From Prosthecomicrobium sp. N25 (GTDB taxonomy: Bacteria > Pseudomonadota > Alphaproteobacteria > Rhizobiales > Ancalomicrobiaceae): DNA of 64,000 nucleotides. The stretch is from the NCBI RefSeq assembly GCF_037203705.1, contig NZ_JBBCAT010000003.1, positions 310,001 to 374,000 of the forward strand. Reading direction: 5' to 3'. The position numbers were made by a program, and so were the translations under genes. Each line of letters opens with the position of its first letter. Position 1 is the first letter of the stretch. The notes beneath the pieces are model-generated. The model was given only the letters and a program-made list of their open reading frames with translations, was not told where the DNA came from and did no database searches. Positions 8,463-16,209 of this stretch are shown here, piece after piece.

Positions 8463-9116
8463 ATGCGGACGGTGCCGGCCCTTCTCCTGTCCCTGGCCGT
8501 CGCCGCCGGGACCCTCCCGGCTTCGCCGGCGCCCGCCCAGACGGCCGGTCAGGCCGAAAAGGCCCCCCAACTCAACAACCCGGTCGAGGACTTCAACCGC
8601 ACCCTCGGCGAGGTGAAGAAGAATCTCGGCTCACTCACCGGCAAGATCGAGCAGTCCACGAAGGACATCGAGAAGGCGACCGCGCCCGACGCCGCCCGGC
8701 GGGAGCTGGCCGACCTGCAGGCCCTCATCGCCGAGGCGCTCGGTTCCGTCTCCGACAACGGCTCGGTCGCGGTGCTCGGCCAGAAGGTGGTCGATTTCGC
8801 CCGCACCAAGCAGCGCCAGATCGAGGCCGACACGCGCTTCACCAACGAGGAGCGCCAGTTCCTCGTCCAGGAATGGACACGCATCGGCGCCGAAGCCAAG
8901 AAGGCGAGCGAGGACCTGACCATGGCCCGCCAGGAGTTCGCCCGGCTCCTGCGCACGGTCCAGACCCGCAGCGACTACATCGAGGAGCTCCAGGCCCTCA
9001 ACAACGCCGACCAGATGCTGCAGGTGATCCGCCGCCTGGCCGACGACATCCGCAGCGCCTCCTCGGCGCTGAAGAGCTTCCTGAAGGCCGTCACCCCGCC
9101 GGAGCCCGGCACCTGA
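8463..9116 (+). CDS. Secreted coiled-coil protein of unknown function
   Basis: A 217-residue exported protein with a signal peptide (about residues 1-26, cleaved near PAPAQT). The rest is almost entirely helical and probably coiled-coil: heptad-like stretches run from about 40 to 200, with charged residues flanking Leu, Ile and Val. No domain is recognised. ATG 8463 lies nine bases after GGAG; a TTG at 8454 in frame is a poorer start. The next gene begins one base after its stop, so the two are co-transcribed envelope proteins. Confidence 0.75.
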   Translation: MRTVPALLLSLAVAAGTLPASPAPAQTAGQAEKAPQLNNPVEDFNRTLGEVKKNLGSLTGKIEQSTKDIEKATAPDAARRELADLQALIAEALGSVSDNGSVAVLGQKVVDFARTKQRQIEADTRFTNEERQFLVQEWTRIGAEAKKASEDLTMARQEFARLLRTVQTRSDYIEELQALNNADQMLQVIRRLADDIRSASSALKSFLKAVTPPEPGT

Positions 9117-9117
9117 C

Positions 9118-9453
9118 ATGCCCCGCCCGCCCCTGCGCCTCGCCGCCGTCGCCCTCGCGCTGGCCGCCACCGGCTGCCGCGTCGCCGAGGAGCCGACCGG
9201 CTTCGTCGAGGTGAAGCGCCAGTTCGCCCAGTCGAACGGCACCTATCGCCTCAACGGCGAGGCCGTCGCGGGTCTCGCCGATGCCGCCGGCGCCACGGCG
9301 GTGATCCGCCAGAAGAGCGGCCCGGTCACGGTCGCCTTCGAGCGAGACACCCGCACCTACGACCTCTGCCGCTTCGACCTCGGGAAGAACCGGATCGTCA
9401 CGGTGACGATCTATCTGGAGGGCCGCGAGATCAAATGCGCGGTCCAGCTCTGA
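9118..9453 (+). CDS. Small putative lipoprotein
   Basis: A 111-residue protein whose N-terminus is a short hydrophobic signal ending in a lipobox-like ATGC, with the cysteine at about residue 19. The remaining part is a small beta-rich domain with two further cysteines. It begins one base after the stop of the coiled-coil protein gene, indicating an operon. No family is recognised. The threonine in the lipobox is acceptable but not ideal, so lipidation is probable rather than certain. Confidence 0.7.
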   Translation: MPRPPLRLAAVALALAATGCRVAEEPTGFVEVKRQFAQSNGTYRLNGEAVAGLADAAGATAVIRQKSGPVTVAFERDTRTYDLCRFDLGKNRIVTVTIYLEGREIKCAVQL

Positions 9454-9474
9454 CGCGGGCCGCCGGCGCCGGTC

Positions 9475-9939
9475 TCACTCCGCCGTGTGGCTGTTCCACT
9501 TCATCCACTCGGGCTCCCGGTCGCTGTTCCAGCGCATCCAGTCGGGCAGCAGCTCCAGCGCGTCGTCCGGCACCGGCTCGCCGTCCGCGAAAGCACGCTC
9601 GACCCAGTCCTTGAGCATGCGGCGGGCGCGGGAGACGTCCTTCCACATCAGGAAGATTCGCGTCGACTCCGACAGCTGGCTCGGCGTCACGGCATGGCGG
9701 CGGGGCACGAAGAGCAACATGCCGAGGCGCGTCTTGTTCGGGTCCTTCAGCCGAGAATAGTTATACATCCAGATCAGCGGCCAGAGATGGAATGTCCCGA
9801 ACTGCTGCATGGAGATCTCGGACAGCGACTTGGCGTGTCCGTTCTTGTTGCGGTCGATCCTGACAGTCAGGATGCTGGACGGATCGGGCTTCACGATCTC
9901 GGCTTCGTCTCGGTCGACGTCCACGCGGAAGACGGTCAT
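9475..9939 (-). CDS. Small protein with a LysM-like domain
   Basis: A 154-residue protein without a signal peptide. Residues about 38-80 read like a LysM domain: SLSEISMQQFGTFHLWPLI, then a YNYSRLKDPNKT loop and the ending MLLFVP. This matches the usual pattern of start, tryptophan-proline-leucine helix, DPN turn and proline end. The last 70 residues contain two WMRWN/WMKWN repeats and are otherwise unrecognised. ATG 9939 is preceded by GGGGAG at good spacing. A cytoplasmic LysM-like fold also occurs in phage tail and contractile-system proteins, but no such genes are adjacent. Confidence 0.65.
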   Translation of the reverse strand: MTVFRVDVDRDEAEIVKPDPSSILTVRIDRNKNGHAKSLSEISMQQFGTFHLWPLIWMYNYSRLKDPNKTRLGMLLFVPRRHAVTPSQLSESTRIFLMWKDVSRARRMLKDWVERAFADGEPVPDDALELLPDWMRWNSDREPEWMKWNSHTAE

Positions 9940-10133
9940 TTCACTCTCCCCTGACAATCGCCGGCTCGGCGATGACGGGACTTTGACCGGGAAGCGCAGG
10001 CGCCGCTGTTCCCGCAGGAACAGGTGAAGTTCCCCCGAAGGGGCATTCGAGAGCAGCCGGCCCGTTGAAGCGCCCGGGATGCCGGTGCTAGCGTCGGTCC
10101 GCCCTGCTTCCGCCGTCCGAAGGACTCGAGCCG

Positions 10134-11399
10134 ATGACCCTGATGAGGCCCGCCGACCCGGCGCTCGCCATCCCCGAGCTCTTCGAGGAGCTCGACCCCG
10201 CCCCGCGGCTCCTGATGGGCCCCGGCCCGGTGGACGTGAACCCGCGCGTGCTGCGCGCCATGGCGGTGCCCCTTCAGGGCCAGTTCGACCCGCAGTTCAC
10301 CGGCTACATGAACCAGACCATGGCGCTCTACCGCCACGTCTTCCGCACCCGCAATCCCTGGACCTTCCTGATCGACGGCACCGCGCGGGCCGGCATCGAG
10401 GCCTGCCTGGTCAGCCTGCTGGCGCCCGGCGACCGCCTCCTGGTGCCGATCTTCGGCCGGTTCGGCCATCTCCTGGTGGAGATCGGCGAGCGCGTCGGCG
10501 CCGCCGTCTCCACGATCGAAGCCCCCTGGGGCACCGTCTTCGACCCCGGCCGCATCGAGGACGCGATCCGGACGCACCGGCCGAAGGTGCTCGCCATCTG
10601 CCAGGGCGACACCTCGACCACGATGCTCCAGCCGCTCGACGAGATCGGCGCGATCTGCCGGCGCCACGACGTCATTCTCTACGTCGACTGCACGGCCTCG
10701 CTCGGCGGCAACCCGATGGAGGTCGACGCCTGGCAGATCGACATCACCTCGGCGGGCCTGCAGAAGTGCCTCTCCGGCCCGCCCGGCTCCGCCCCGATCA
10801 CCTTCAACGACCGCGTCGAGGCGATCGTGAATGCCCGCCGCCACGTCGAGCAGGGCATCCGCGCGCCGGGCCAGGAGGAGGGCGAGGGGCCGGTGATCCG
10901 CTCCAACTACTTCGACCTCGCCATGCTCATGGACTACTGGTCGCCGAAGCGCCTCAACCACCACACCGAAGCCTCCTCGATGCTCTACGCCGCGCGCGAA
11001 TGCGCCCGCGTGCTGCTCGAGGAAGGCATCGACGCCTCCGTGGCGCGCCACGAGCTGACGAGCCGCGCCCTCCGGGCCGGCCTGGAGGCCATGGGCCTCG
11101 CCCTCTACGGCGACCCGAACCACCGGATGAAGAACGTCACCGGCGTCGTTATCCCGGACGCGATCAAGAACGGCGAGGCCGTCCGCAAGGCCATGCTGGA
11201 GGACTTCGGCATCGAGATCGGCACCTCCTTCGGGCCGCTCGCCGGCAAGATCTGGCGCATCGGCACCATGGGCTACGTCTGCCGCAAGCCCAACGTCCTG
11301 CGCTGCCTCGCCTCCCTCGAGCAGGTCCTCCGCCGGAACGGCTACGTGCCCCCCGCCGGAGCCGGCGTGGACGCGGCGATGGGGGTCTACGGGGGATGA
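10134..11399 (+). CDS. Class V PLP aminotransferase, probable (S)-ureidoglycine-glyoxylate aminotransferase
   Basis: A 421-residue fold-type I PLP enzyme. The serine/alanine-glyoxylate aminotransferase signatures are present: MGPGPVDVNPRVLRAM near residue 28, the DGTARAGIEA substrate region near 81, and the catalytic lysine K211 in SAGLQKCLSGPPGS. Over most of its length it reads like PucG-type ureidoglycine-glyoxylate aminotransferases of purine breakdown, for example SNYFDLAMLMDYWS and RIGTMGY. No other purine-degradation gene is nearby, so a more general glyoxylate aminotransferase is possible. The gene stands alone. Confidence 0.85.
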   Translation: MTLMRPADPALAIPELFEELDPAPRLLMGPGPVDVNPRVLRAMAVPLQGQFDPQFTGYMNQTMALYRHVFRTRNPWTFLIDGTARAGIEACLVSLLAPGDRLLVPIFGRFGHLLVEIGERVGAAVSTIEAPWGTVFDPGRIEDAIRTHRPKVLAICQGDTSTTMLQPLDEIGAICRRHDVILYVDCTASLGGNPMEVDAWQIDITSAGLQKCLSGPPGSAPITFNDRVEAIVNARRHVEQGIRAPGQEEGEGPVIRSNYFDLAMLMDYWSPKRLNHHTEASSMLYAARECARVLLEEGIDASVARHELTSRALRAGLEAMGLALYGDPNHRMKNVTGVVIPDAIKNGEAVRKAMLEDFGIEIGTSFGPLAGKIWRIGTMGYVCRKPNVLRCLASLEQVLRRNGYVPPAGAGVDAAMGVYGG

Positions 11400-11508
11400 G
11401 AGTGGACCGGCCGGGCCGGGCCTCGTGATGACCACGGATGCGGCCTAGCGGCAGCAGATCGCCCGCCCTGCCCGGTCCTCCACCCGCTCGAGATCGTGAG
11501 CGGGCCGA

Positions 11509-12036
11509 TCACGGGCGGGCCGCAGTCCGGTTCGGCAGGTCCGCGATGACCCAGGCGCTCGATCGCTCCGCCACGGGACTCCTGTCCAGGACGCGCCAGC
11601 CGTGGCGGACGAGGGTCTGCGCCATGGCCGAACCCAGGGTCGCCGCGTCGCCGGAGGGCGAATCCATGAAGAGGTAGAGCCGGCCGGACGGTGCCAGATG
11701 CCGCGCCGCCGCCGCGAGCTCGGGTCCCGCGTCCTTGCGGGCGAATGCCCCGACCCGGACGGCGAAGATCTTGTCGAACAGCCGTCCTCCCAGGTCGAGG
11801 GCGGCGAGGTCCGCTTCGACCACGTCGACCCGGTCGCCGAAGCCGGCGTTCCGCCTTCGCGCCGCCGCGACCATCGCCGGCGACCGGTCGACGGCGACCA
11901 CCCGCGCCTCCGCGGCCTGCGCAAGGACGAGGCCGATGGCGACACCGTGCCCGCAGCCGATCTCGAGGACCCGCTCCCCGGATCGGGGCGCCAGCAGGGC
12001 TACCACCTGCCGCAGACGCGCGTCGTCGTTCGGCAT
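11509..12036 (-). CDS. Class I SAM-dependent methyltransferase
   Basis: A 175-residue protein with a Rossmann methyltransferase core. Motif I is VLEIGCGHG near residue 23, an acidic residue ends strand 2 (VVAVDRS), and motif II/III follow around residues 70 and 110. ATG 12036 has GGAGAG close upstream; longer readings are rejected. The substrate is unknown; the size fits small-molecule methyltransferases. It is convergent with the aminotransferase gene and divergent from the ankyrin gene. Confidence 0.8.
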   Translation of the reverse strand: MPNDDARLRQVVALLAPRSGERVLEIGCGHGVAIGLVLAQAAEARVVAVDRSPAMVAAARRRNAGFGDRVDVVEADLAALDLGGRLFDKIFAVRVGAFARKDAGPELAAAARHLAPSGRLYLFMDSPSGDAATLGSAMAQTLVRHGWRVLDRSPVAERSSAWVIADLPNRTAARP

Positions 12037-12312
12037 CGGGGCTCTCCTTCGTCGGGTCCCCAAGGCGAGGACCGTCTCGGCTTGCGCGGACGCCTCGGCC
12101 GCGCAGGACCCTCGCGGGTCCCCGGACCGGGCTGTGGGCAGCGGCGCCCGCCATGCGGCCACCGGAAGCACGGTCGGTCAACCGCGAAACAACGCCCGCC
12201 GGTCCGGGTCGAGGCGCGTTGGAGCGCCGGGCCACGATCCCTCCCCTCCCCGCAACGGGATGGCAATGAAACCCTGCCAGGTTACCGAAAAGTCCGCCCT
12301 CGGAGCCGAGCC

Positions 12313-13020
12313 ATGCCGAAGTCCGCGATCATGTTCGCCGCGCTCACCGCCCTCGGCCTCGCGGCCGCGGTCCCGCTCCGCGCCGCCGAGGTGCCCACCC
12401 CGCAGGCCGTCCTCGACGGTCTCGCGGACCGCCTCTACGTGATCGGCGAGACGACGGGACGCGAGTCCGAGTTCTTCGCCGCGGTCGGGACGGCACGCCG
12501 CGACCTCCGCGCCGCCATCGCGGCACACGGCGGCGGCGCCGCGATCGCGAAGACGGAGCCCGGCGGCATGACGTTGCTCATGCAGGCCGCCTATGCCGGC
12601 CATGCCGAGATCGTCGAGGAGCTGCTTACCCACCAGGCCGTCGTCGCCGCCATCGACGCAACCAACGAGGACGGCCTGTCCGCCTGGGACTTCGCGAACT
12701 TCGCCATCCAGGAGACGATCTGGGCCTGCAACGCCACGGTCTTCGCCGACCCCTTCAAGTACGTCCCCCGCTACGTCCAGCAGCCCTACTACCGCGGCGG
12801 GGCCGAGCGCCCCTACGCCGGGACCCGCCGCCTGCTCGAAGCCGCCGGCGCGCGGGCGGACATGGCGGAGGCCCGCCGGAAATGGCTGGCCACCTGCCGC
12901 TTCGCCGACGCCGAGACGCGCCGCAAGGTGGCGGCGGGCGGGGACCTGCTGCTGACCGTCGAGGCCGAGGGCGCGCGCATCCTCGGCGAGATGACGGCCC
13001 GGATGGCGAAGGCGAAGTGA
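12313..13020 (+). CDS. Secreted ankyrin-repeat protein
   Basis: A 235-residue protein with a signal peptide (about residues 1-24, cleaved after RAA). Residues about 80-120 contain ankyrin-type units: GMTLLMQAAYAGHAEIVEELL, then a second unit (NEDGLSAWDFA). A region with GTRRLLEAAGA near 175 looks like a degenerate third. The C-terminal 50 residues are helical. Ankyrin repeats bind proteins; here the partner would be periplasmic. The gene is convergent with the PLP enzyme gene downstream. ATG 12313 is the only start that leaves an intact signal peptide. Confidence 0.75.
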   Translation: MPKSAIMFAALTALGLAAAVPLRAAEVPTPQAVLDGLADRLYVIGETTGRESEFFAAVGTARRDLRAAIAAHGGGAAIAKTEPGGMTLLMQAAYAGHAEIVEELLTHQAVVAAIDATNEDGLSAWDFANFAIQETIWACNATVFADPFKYVPRYVQQPYYRGGAERPYAGTRRLLEAAGARADMAEARRKWLATCRFADAETRRKVAAGGDLLLTVEAEGARILGEMTARMAKAK

Positions 13021-13036
13021 CCGCCGGACCCGCCCC

Positions 13037-14116
13037 TCACTCCGCCATCGCCCGTTCGACGGCCGCCGTCGCGCCGGCGAGGTCGAGGCCGCGGGCCGCG
13101 ACCCAGCCGTCGTCGTAGTAGGTGGTCCGGTAGCGCTCGCCGGAGTCGCACAGCAGGCTGACCACCGAGCCGCCCCGGCCGGCGCGGCGCATGCCGGCGA
13201 GGATGCGCAGGGCGGCGACGAAGTTGGTGCCGGTCGAGCCACCGACGCGGCGGCCGAGGATCCCGGACAGGAGCCGGGCGGCCGCGATCGACTCCACGTC
13301 CGCCACCGCCTCGGCCCGGTCGATGAGCTTCGGCATGAAGCTCGGCTCGACGCGCGGCCGGCCGATGCCCTCGACGAGGCAGGGCGGCGTGCCCGGCGGC
13401 AGCGTCCCCTCCCCGCGCAGGACGAAGCGGTGGAACACCGAGCTCTCCGGGTCGGCGAGCGCGAGGAGCGTGGGCAGGCGCCGGTAGCGCAGGTAGCGCC
13501 CGATCGTCGCCGACGTGCCGCCGGTCCCGGCCCCGACCACGATCCAGTCCGGCACCGGGTGCCGCTCGGCGCGCATCTGGGTGAAGATGGACTCGGCGAT
13601 GTTGTTGTTGCCGCGCCAGTCGGTGGCCCGCTCCGCCTGGGTGAACTGGTCCATGTAGTGGCCGCCGGTCTCCTCCGCGATCGCCGCCGCGGCGGCGTAG
13701 AGCTCGTCGGGGCGGTCGACGAAGCGGCAGTCCCCGCCCTGGAACCGGATCGCCTCGATCTTCTCCCCGGCGGTCGAGCGCGGCATCACGGCCACGAAGG
13801 GCAGGCCGACGAGCCGGGCGAAATAGGCCTCCGACACCGCCGTCGACCCGCTCGACGCCTCGACCACCGTGGTCCCCTCCCCGAGCCAGCCGTTCGCGAA
13901 GGCATGCAGGAAGAGCGAGCGCGCCAGCCGGTGCTTCAGGCTGCCGGTGACGTGGGTGCTCTCGTCCTTCAGGTAGAGGTCCTGGTCCGGGAAGGCCGGC
14001 AGCGGCACGCGGATCAGGTGCGTGTCGGCGCTCCGCGCAAAATCCGCCTCGATCGCCCCGATCGCCCGCTCGGCGAACCGCCGGTCCGCCGCCCGGTCCG
14101 TCCCCCGGGCGGTCAT
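13037..14116 (-). CDS. Cysteine-synthase-like PLP enzyme, probable L-cysteine desulfhydrase (Cds1-like)
   Basis: A 359-residue fold-type II PLP enzyme. The lysine is K61 in [11 protein letters not shown] and the substrate loop is [19 protein letters not shown] near residue 86. A glycine-rich phosphate loop ([19 protein letters not shown]) lies near 197. The sequence follows the branch represented by mycobacterial Cds1, which degrades L-cysteine to H2S, ammonia and pyruvate, rather than CysK. Its ATG overlaps the stop of a tiny upstream frame. A palindrome lies upstream and may be a regulator site. Confidence 0.82.
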   Translation of the reverse strand: MTARGTDRAADRRFAERAIGAIEADFARSADTHLIRVPLPAFPDQDLYLKDESTHVTGSLKHRLARSLFLHAFANGWLGEGTTVVEASSGSTAVSEAYFARLVGLPFVAVMPRSTAGEKIEAIRFQGGDCRFVDRPDELYAAAAAIAEETGGHYMDQFTQAERATDWRGNNNIAESIFTQMRAERHPVPDWIVVGAGTGGTSATIGRYLRYRRLPTLLALADPESSVFHRFVLRGEGTLPPGTPPCLVEGIGRPRVEPSFMPKLIDRAEAVADVESIAAARLLSGILGRRVGGSTGTNFVAALRILAGMRRAGRGGSVVSLLCDSGERYRTTYYDDGWVAARGLDLAGATAAVERAMAE

Positions 14117-14208
14117 GCCGCCACCCCCGGCGGGATCGACACCGCCGTCACGACGACCGGATCCTCGACCGTGGGGCGCGGGCCGGCAAAGGCGAGGATA
14201 CGGAACAT
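14113..14208 (-). CDS. Possible 31-residue leader peptide coupled to the Cds1-like gene
   Basis: A short frame ([17 protein letters not shown] onward) whose TGA overlaps the ATG of the PLP enzyme gene in an ATGA junction. A GGAG lies about eleven bases before its ATG, which is longer than ideal. No family is recognised. It could be a leader peptide that couples translation, a small protein, or chance. Confidence 0.35.
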   Translation of the reverse strand: MFRILAFAGPRPTVEDPVVVTAVSIPPGVAA

Positions 14209-14283
14209 GGGACGCGGGGCTCCGTTTTCCCGGAACGGCGAGTGGAACCGAACGGAATGCTCTCGAAAAGCAAGATCGGAGAC

Positions 14284-14297
14284 TTCGTTGCTACGAA
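14284..14297. promoter_or_regulatory. Palindrome upstream of the Cds1-like gene
   Basis: TTCGT-TGCT-ACGAA forms a short dyad in the AT-richer promoter region. It could be an operator, for example of an Lrp/AsnC-type regulator. That identification is speculative. Confidence 0.3.
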
Positions 14298-14575
14298 TTC
14301 CTCTACGCGGAGCATAATCCCGGCGCAAGGCCCTGCCCAACGCCCCCGACCCGCCGCGCCTGACGGACTGCTTGCCGCCTCGACGAGGTGCATGGGCAGA
14401 CACTGGTGACCTGGACCGTCGCCGCGTTGGCGCGGACCGTGGGTGCGGTGCTGAACTCGCTCGGGCGACAGAGGCGGTAAGTCCGGACCAGGAGCGAAAT
14501 CCGGAGCGGACCCTGCGATGCGTGGAGTGGGGCCGGTATCAGGTTCGCGAACTGACGGGTCGAAATAGGGAATTG

Positions 14576-14595
14576 GTAAGCTGTCCCCGTAATTC
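14576..14595 (+). repeat. Left copy of a 20-base direct repeat flanking the IS
   Basis: GTAAGCTGTCCCCGTAATTC. The same sequence with one mismatch (T to C) recurs at 16061-16080, on the other side of the IS element. It looks like the end of another insertion sequence rather than a target duplication. Confidence 0.75.
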
Positions 14596-14631
14596 TGGCC
14601 GAGGCGACGGATTAGGGGAATGGGTAATGGG

Positions 14632-14660
14632 CTGCACCCCTTGGGTGAGACACGGTAAAT
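14632..14660 (+). repeat. Left terminal inverted repeat of the IS3-family element
   Basis: A 29-base sequence starting CTGCACCCCTTGGG and ending GTAAAT. It is an exact inverted match to 16028-16056. Confidence 0.9.
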
Positions 14661-14685
14661 CGGTGACACGGCTTATGCGGTCGTA

Positions 14686-15543
14686 TCATTCGGGCCGCGA
14701 GTGGCCCAGGTCGTTCTCGAACTCAACGGGTGGTTTATAGCCGAGGGCGGAGTGGAGGCGCACTCGGTTGTAGGTGGTTTCGAGGAACAGGCCGATGTCG
14801 TGGCGCGCCTCGGCGAGCGAGCGGTAGCGCTTGCCGTCGACCTCCTCGGCCTTCAAAGTCTTCATGAAGCTCTCCGCCTTGGCGTTGTCGGTGGGATTGG
14901 CGAGCCCGCTCATCGAGATCCGGATGCCGGCCGTCTCCAGACGGTCGACATAGGCGCCGCAGGCATATTGGACGCCACGGTCGGAATGGTGGATCAGCGA
15001 GCCCGGCGGCGGCCGGCGCGCCGCGATCGCCATGTCGAGCGCGGCGAGCGCCAGGCGGGTCTCGATGTGGTCCTCGAGCGCCCAGCCGACCACCCGGCGC
15101 GAACAGGCGTCGAGCACCACGGCCAGATAGACGAAGGCCTCGGCGAGCCGGATGTAGGTCAGGTCCGCGACCCAGATCTGGTCGGGGCCGGACGGGACCA
15201 GGCCGCGCACGAGGTTGGGCCGGATGCGGAAGCCGTGCCGGCTGTCGGTGGTGCGCGGCACGTAAGGCGAGACGCGCAGGCACAGGAGGTTGTCCTCGCG
15301 CATCAGGCGCAAGACTTTCTTCGCGTTGACGGTTTCGCCGTCGCGCCGGAGCTGGGCGGCGATCCTGCGGTAGCCGTAGCGCTTGTGGGCGAGGGCCAGC
15401 GCCTGGATGCGGTCGCGCAGGTCGGCGTCGGCCTCGGCCGGCGCCCGGGCCTCGCGGCGGCGGTACCAGCCCGCGCGCGAGACGCGGCCGAGGCGGCAGA
15501 GATGGTCGATGGCGGGGGCGCCTTGCAGCCCTAACGCGGTCAT
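14686..15543 (-). CDS. IS3-family transposase OrfB (DDE integrase core)
   Basis: A 285-residue rve-type integrase. It has an HTH_21-like N-terminus (HKRYGYRRIAAQLRR near residue 53) and the DDE triad in VADLTYIRLAEAF, HHSDRGVQYA and NAKAESFMKTLK, at about residues 127, 188 and 224. The ending RVRLHSALGYKPPVEFE is typical of IS3 OrfB. ATG 15543 overlaps the orfA stop. The main product is expected to be an OrfAB fusion made by a -1 frameshift at the T run near 15621-15627. The sequence is intact. Confidence 0.92.
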   Translation of the reverse strand: MTALGLQGAPAIDHLCRLGRVSRAGWYRRREARAPAEADADLRDRIQALALAHKRYGYRRIAAQLRRDGETVNAKKVLRLMREDNLLCLRVSPYVPRTTDSRHGFRIRPNLVRGLVPSGPDQIWVADLTYIRLAEAFVYLAVVLDACSRRVVGWALEDHIETRLALAALDMAIAARRPPPGSLIHHSDRGVQYACGAYVDRLETAGIRISMSGLANPTDNAKAESFMKTLKAEEVDGKRYRSLAEARHDIGLFLETTYNRVRLHSALGYKPPVEFENDLGHSRPE

Positions 15544-16001
15544 GTCCTCGATGACCGCGTAGATCCGGGCGGAACGGGCCGCTGCGGGCTCGCCGCGTCC
15601 GTCGGCTGCAAGGCTCTGCGAAAAAAATCCAGCTCCATCTGCTGGCGGCCGATCTTGGCCTCGAGCTCGGCGATGCGCCGGCGAGCTTCGGCGAGTTCCG
15701 CGGTCGCGGCCGCCGCCGGATCCTGGGGCGGCCCGGCCGATGCTCGATCCTGGGGCGACCCGGCCGCCGGGGGATCGCCGGCGGGCGCGGGCGCCGCCGC
15801 GCGCGGCTTCGGCTTGCGCCCGCGCTTGGCCGAAAGCCCGGCGAGCCCCTTCGCCCGGAAGGCGTTCCGCCACTTGTAGAGGAGCTGCCGCGCGACCCCG
15901 AGATCCGCCGCAACACTCGCGAGCGTCTCCCCGGCCTCCAGCCGCCGGAGCGCCGCAACCTTGAATTCCGCAGTATGGACACGCAGAGATTGATCCGACA
16001 T
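15540..16001 (-). CDS. IS3-family transposase OrfA
   Basis: A 153-residue DNA-binding subunit. An HTH_Tnp_1 domain spans about residues 8-55 (RRLEAGETLASVAADLGV and LYKWRNAFRAKG). A proline/alanine-rich linker follows, then a leucine-zipper-like helix (LAEARRRIAELEAKIG) near 103. A perfect AAGGAGG lies four bases before ATG 16001. The linker of about 35 residues is longer than in most OrfA proteins. Confidence 0.9.
   Translation of the reverse strand: MSDQSLRVHTAEFKVAALRRLEAGETLASVAADLGVARQLLYKWRNAFRAKGLAGLSAKRGRKPKPRAAAPAPAGDPPAAGSPQDRASAGPPQDPAAAATAELAEARRRIAELEAKIGRQQMELDFFRRALQPTDAASPQRPVPPGSTRSSRT
15621..15627 (-). other. T7 slippery run for programmed -1 frameshifting
   Basis: On the coding (minus) strand seven T residues follow GA in the orfA codons for D-F-F. 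Slipping back one base moves ribosomes into the orfB frame, which is open here. This is the usual IS3 strategy for making OrfAB. Confidence 0.75.
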
Positions 16002-16027
16002 GGTTCCTCCTTGGAACCCTGTCCCTC

Positions 16028-16056
16028 ATTTACCGTGTCTCACCCAAGGGGTGCAG
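16028..16056 (-). repeat. Right terminal inverted repeat of the IS3-family element
   Basis: Exact inverted copy of 14632-14660. Confidence 0.9.
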
Positions 16057-16060
16057 TCCA

Positions 16061-16080
16061 GTAAGCTGTCCCCGCAATTC
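16061..16080 (+). repeat. Right copy of the 20-base direct repeat flanking the IS
   Basis: GTAAGCTGTCCCCGCAATTC, 19 of 20 identical to 14576-14595 and in the same orientation. Confidence 0.75.
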
Positions 16081-16171
16081 GGAGTATCTAATCTGCCTCG
16101 CTATTCTACACGCGAGCGCGGTGGGTGATGCACCCAATGATTAAATTTTAATTATCGGGGGCAGTGGTAAA

Positions 16172-16194
16172 CTGTTGTCCATATTCCACAACAG
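16172..16194 (-). terminator. Hairpin after the uncharacterised two-gene operon
   Basis: A 7-bp stem (CTGTTGT with ACAACAG) and a 9-base loop, 16 bases past the stop of the membrane protein gene. On the minus strand it is followed by TTT. It is a plausible weak Rho-independent terminator. Confidence 0.45.
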
Positions 16195-16209
16195 ATTGCT
16201 GAATTGCAT

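Larger units (their letters stand above)
14209..14631. other. Gene-free spacer before the IS element
   Basis: About 420 bases with no supported gene. The part at 14225-14330 is less GC-rich and likely holds the promoter of the Cds1-like gene. The part from about 14500 on leads into the AT-richer island and contains one copy of a 20-base repeat also found after the IS element. Confidence 0.5.
14633..16055 (-). mobile_element. IS3-family insertion sequence
   Basis: A complete element of about 1.42 kb, bounded by perfect 29-base inverted repeats with the TG...CA termini usual for IS3. It carries orfA and orfB on the minus strand, overlapping by ATGA, with a T7 slippery run for a frameshifted OrfAB transposase. 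All catalytic residues are present, so it may be active. No target-site duplication is visible at its edges, which suggests rearrangement of one flank or recombination between elements. It marks the left side of an AT-rich island. Confidence 0.9.
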
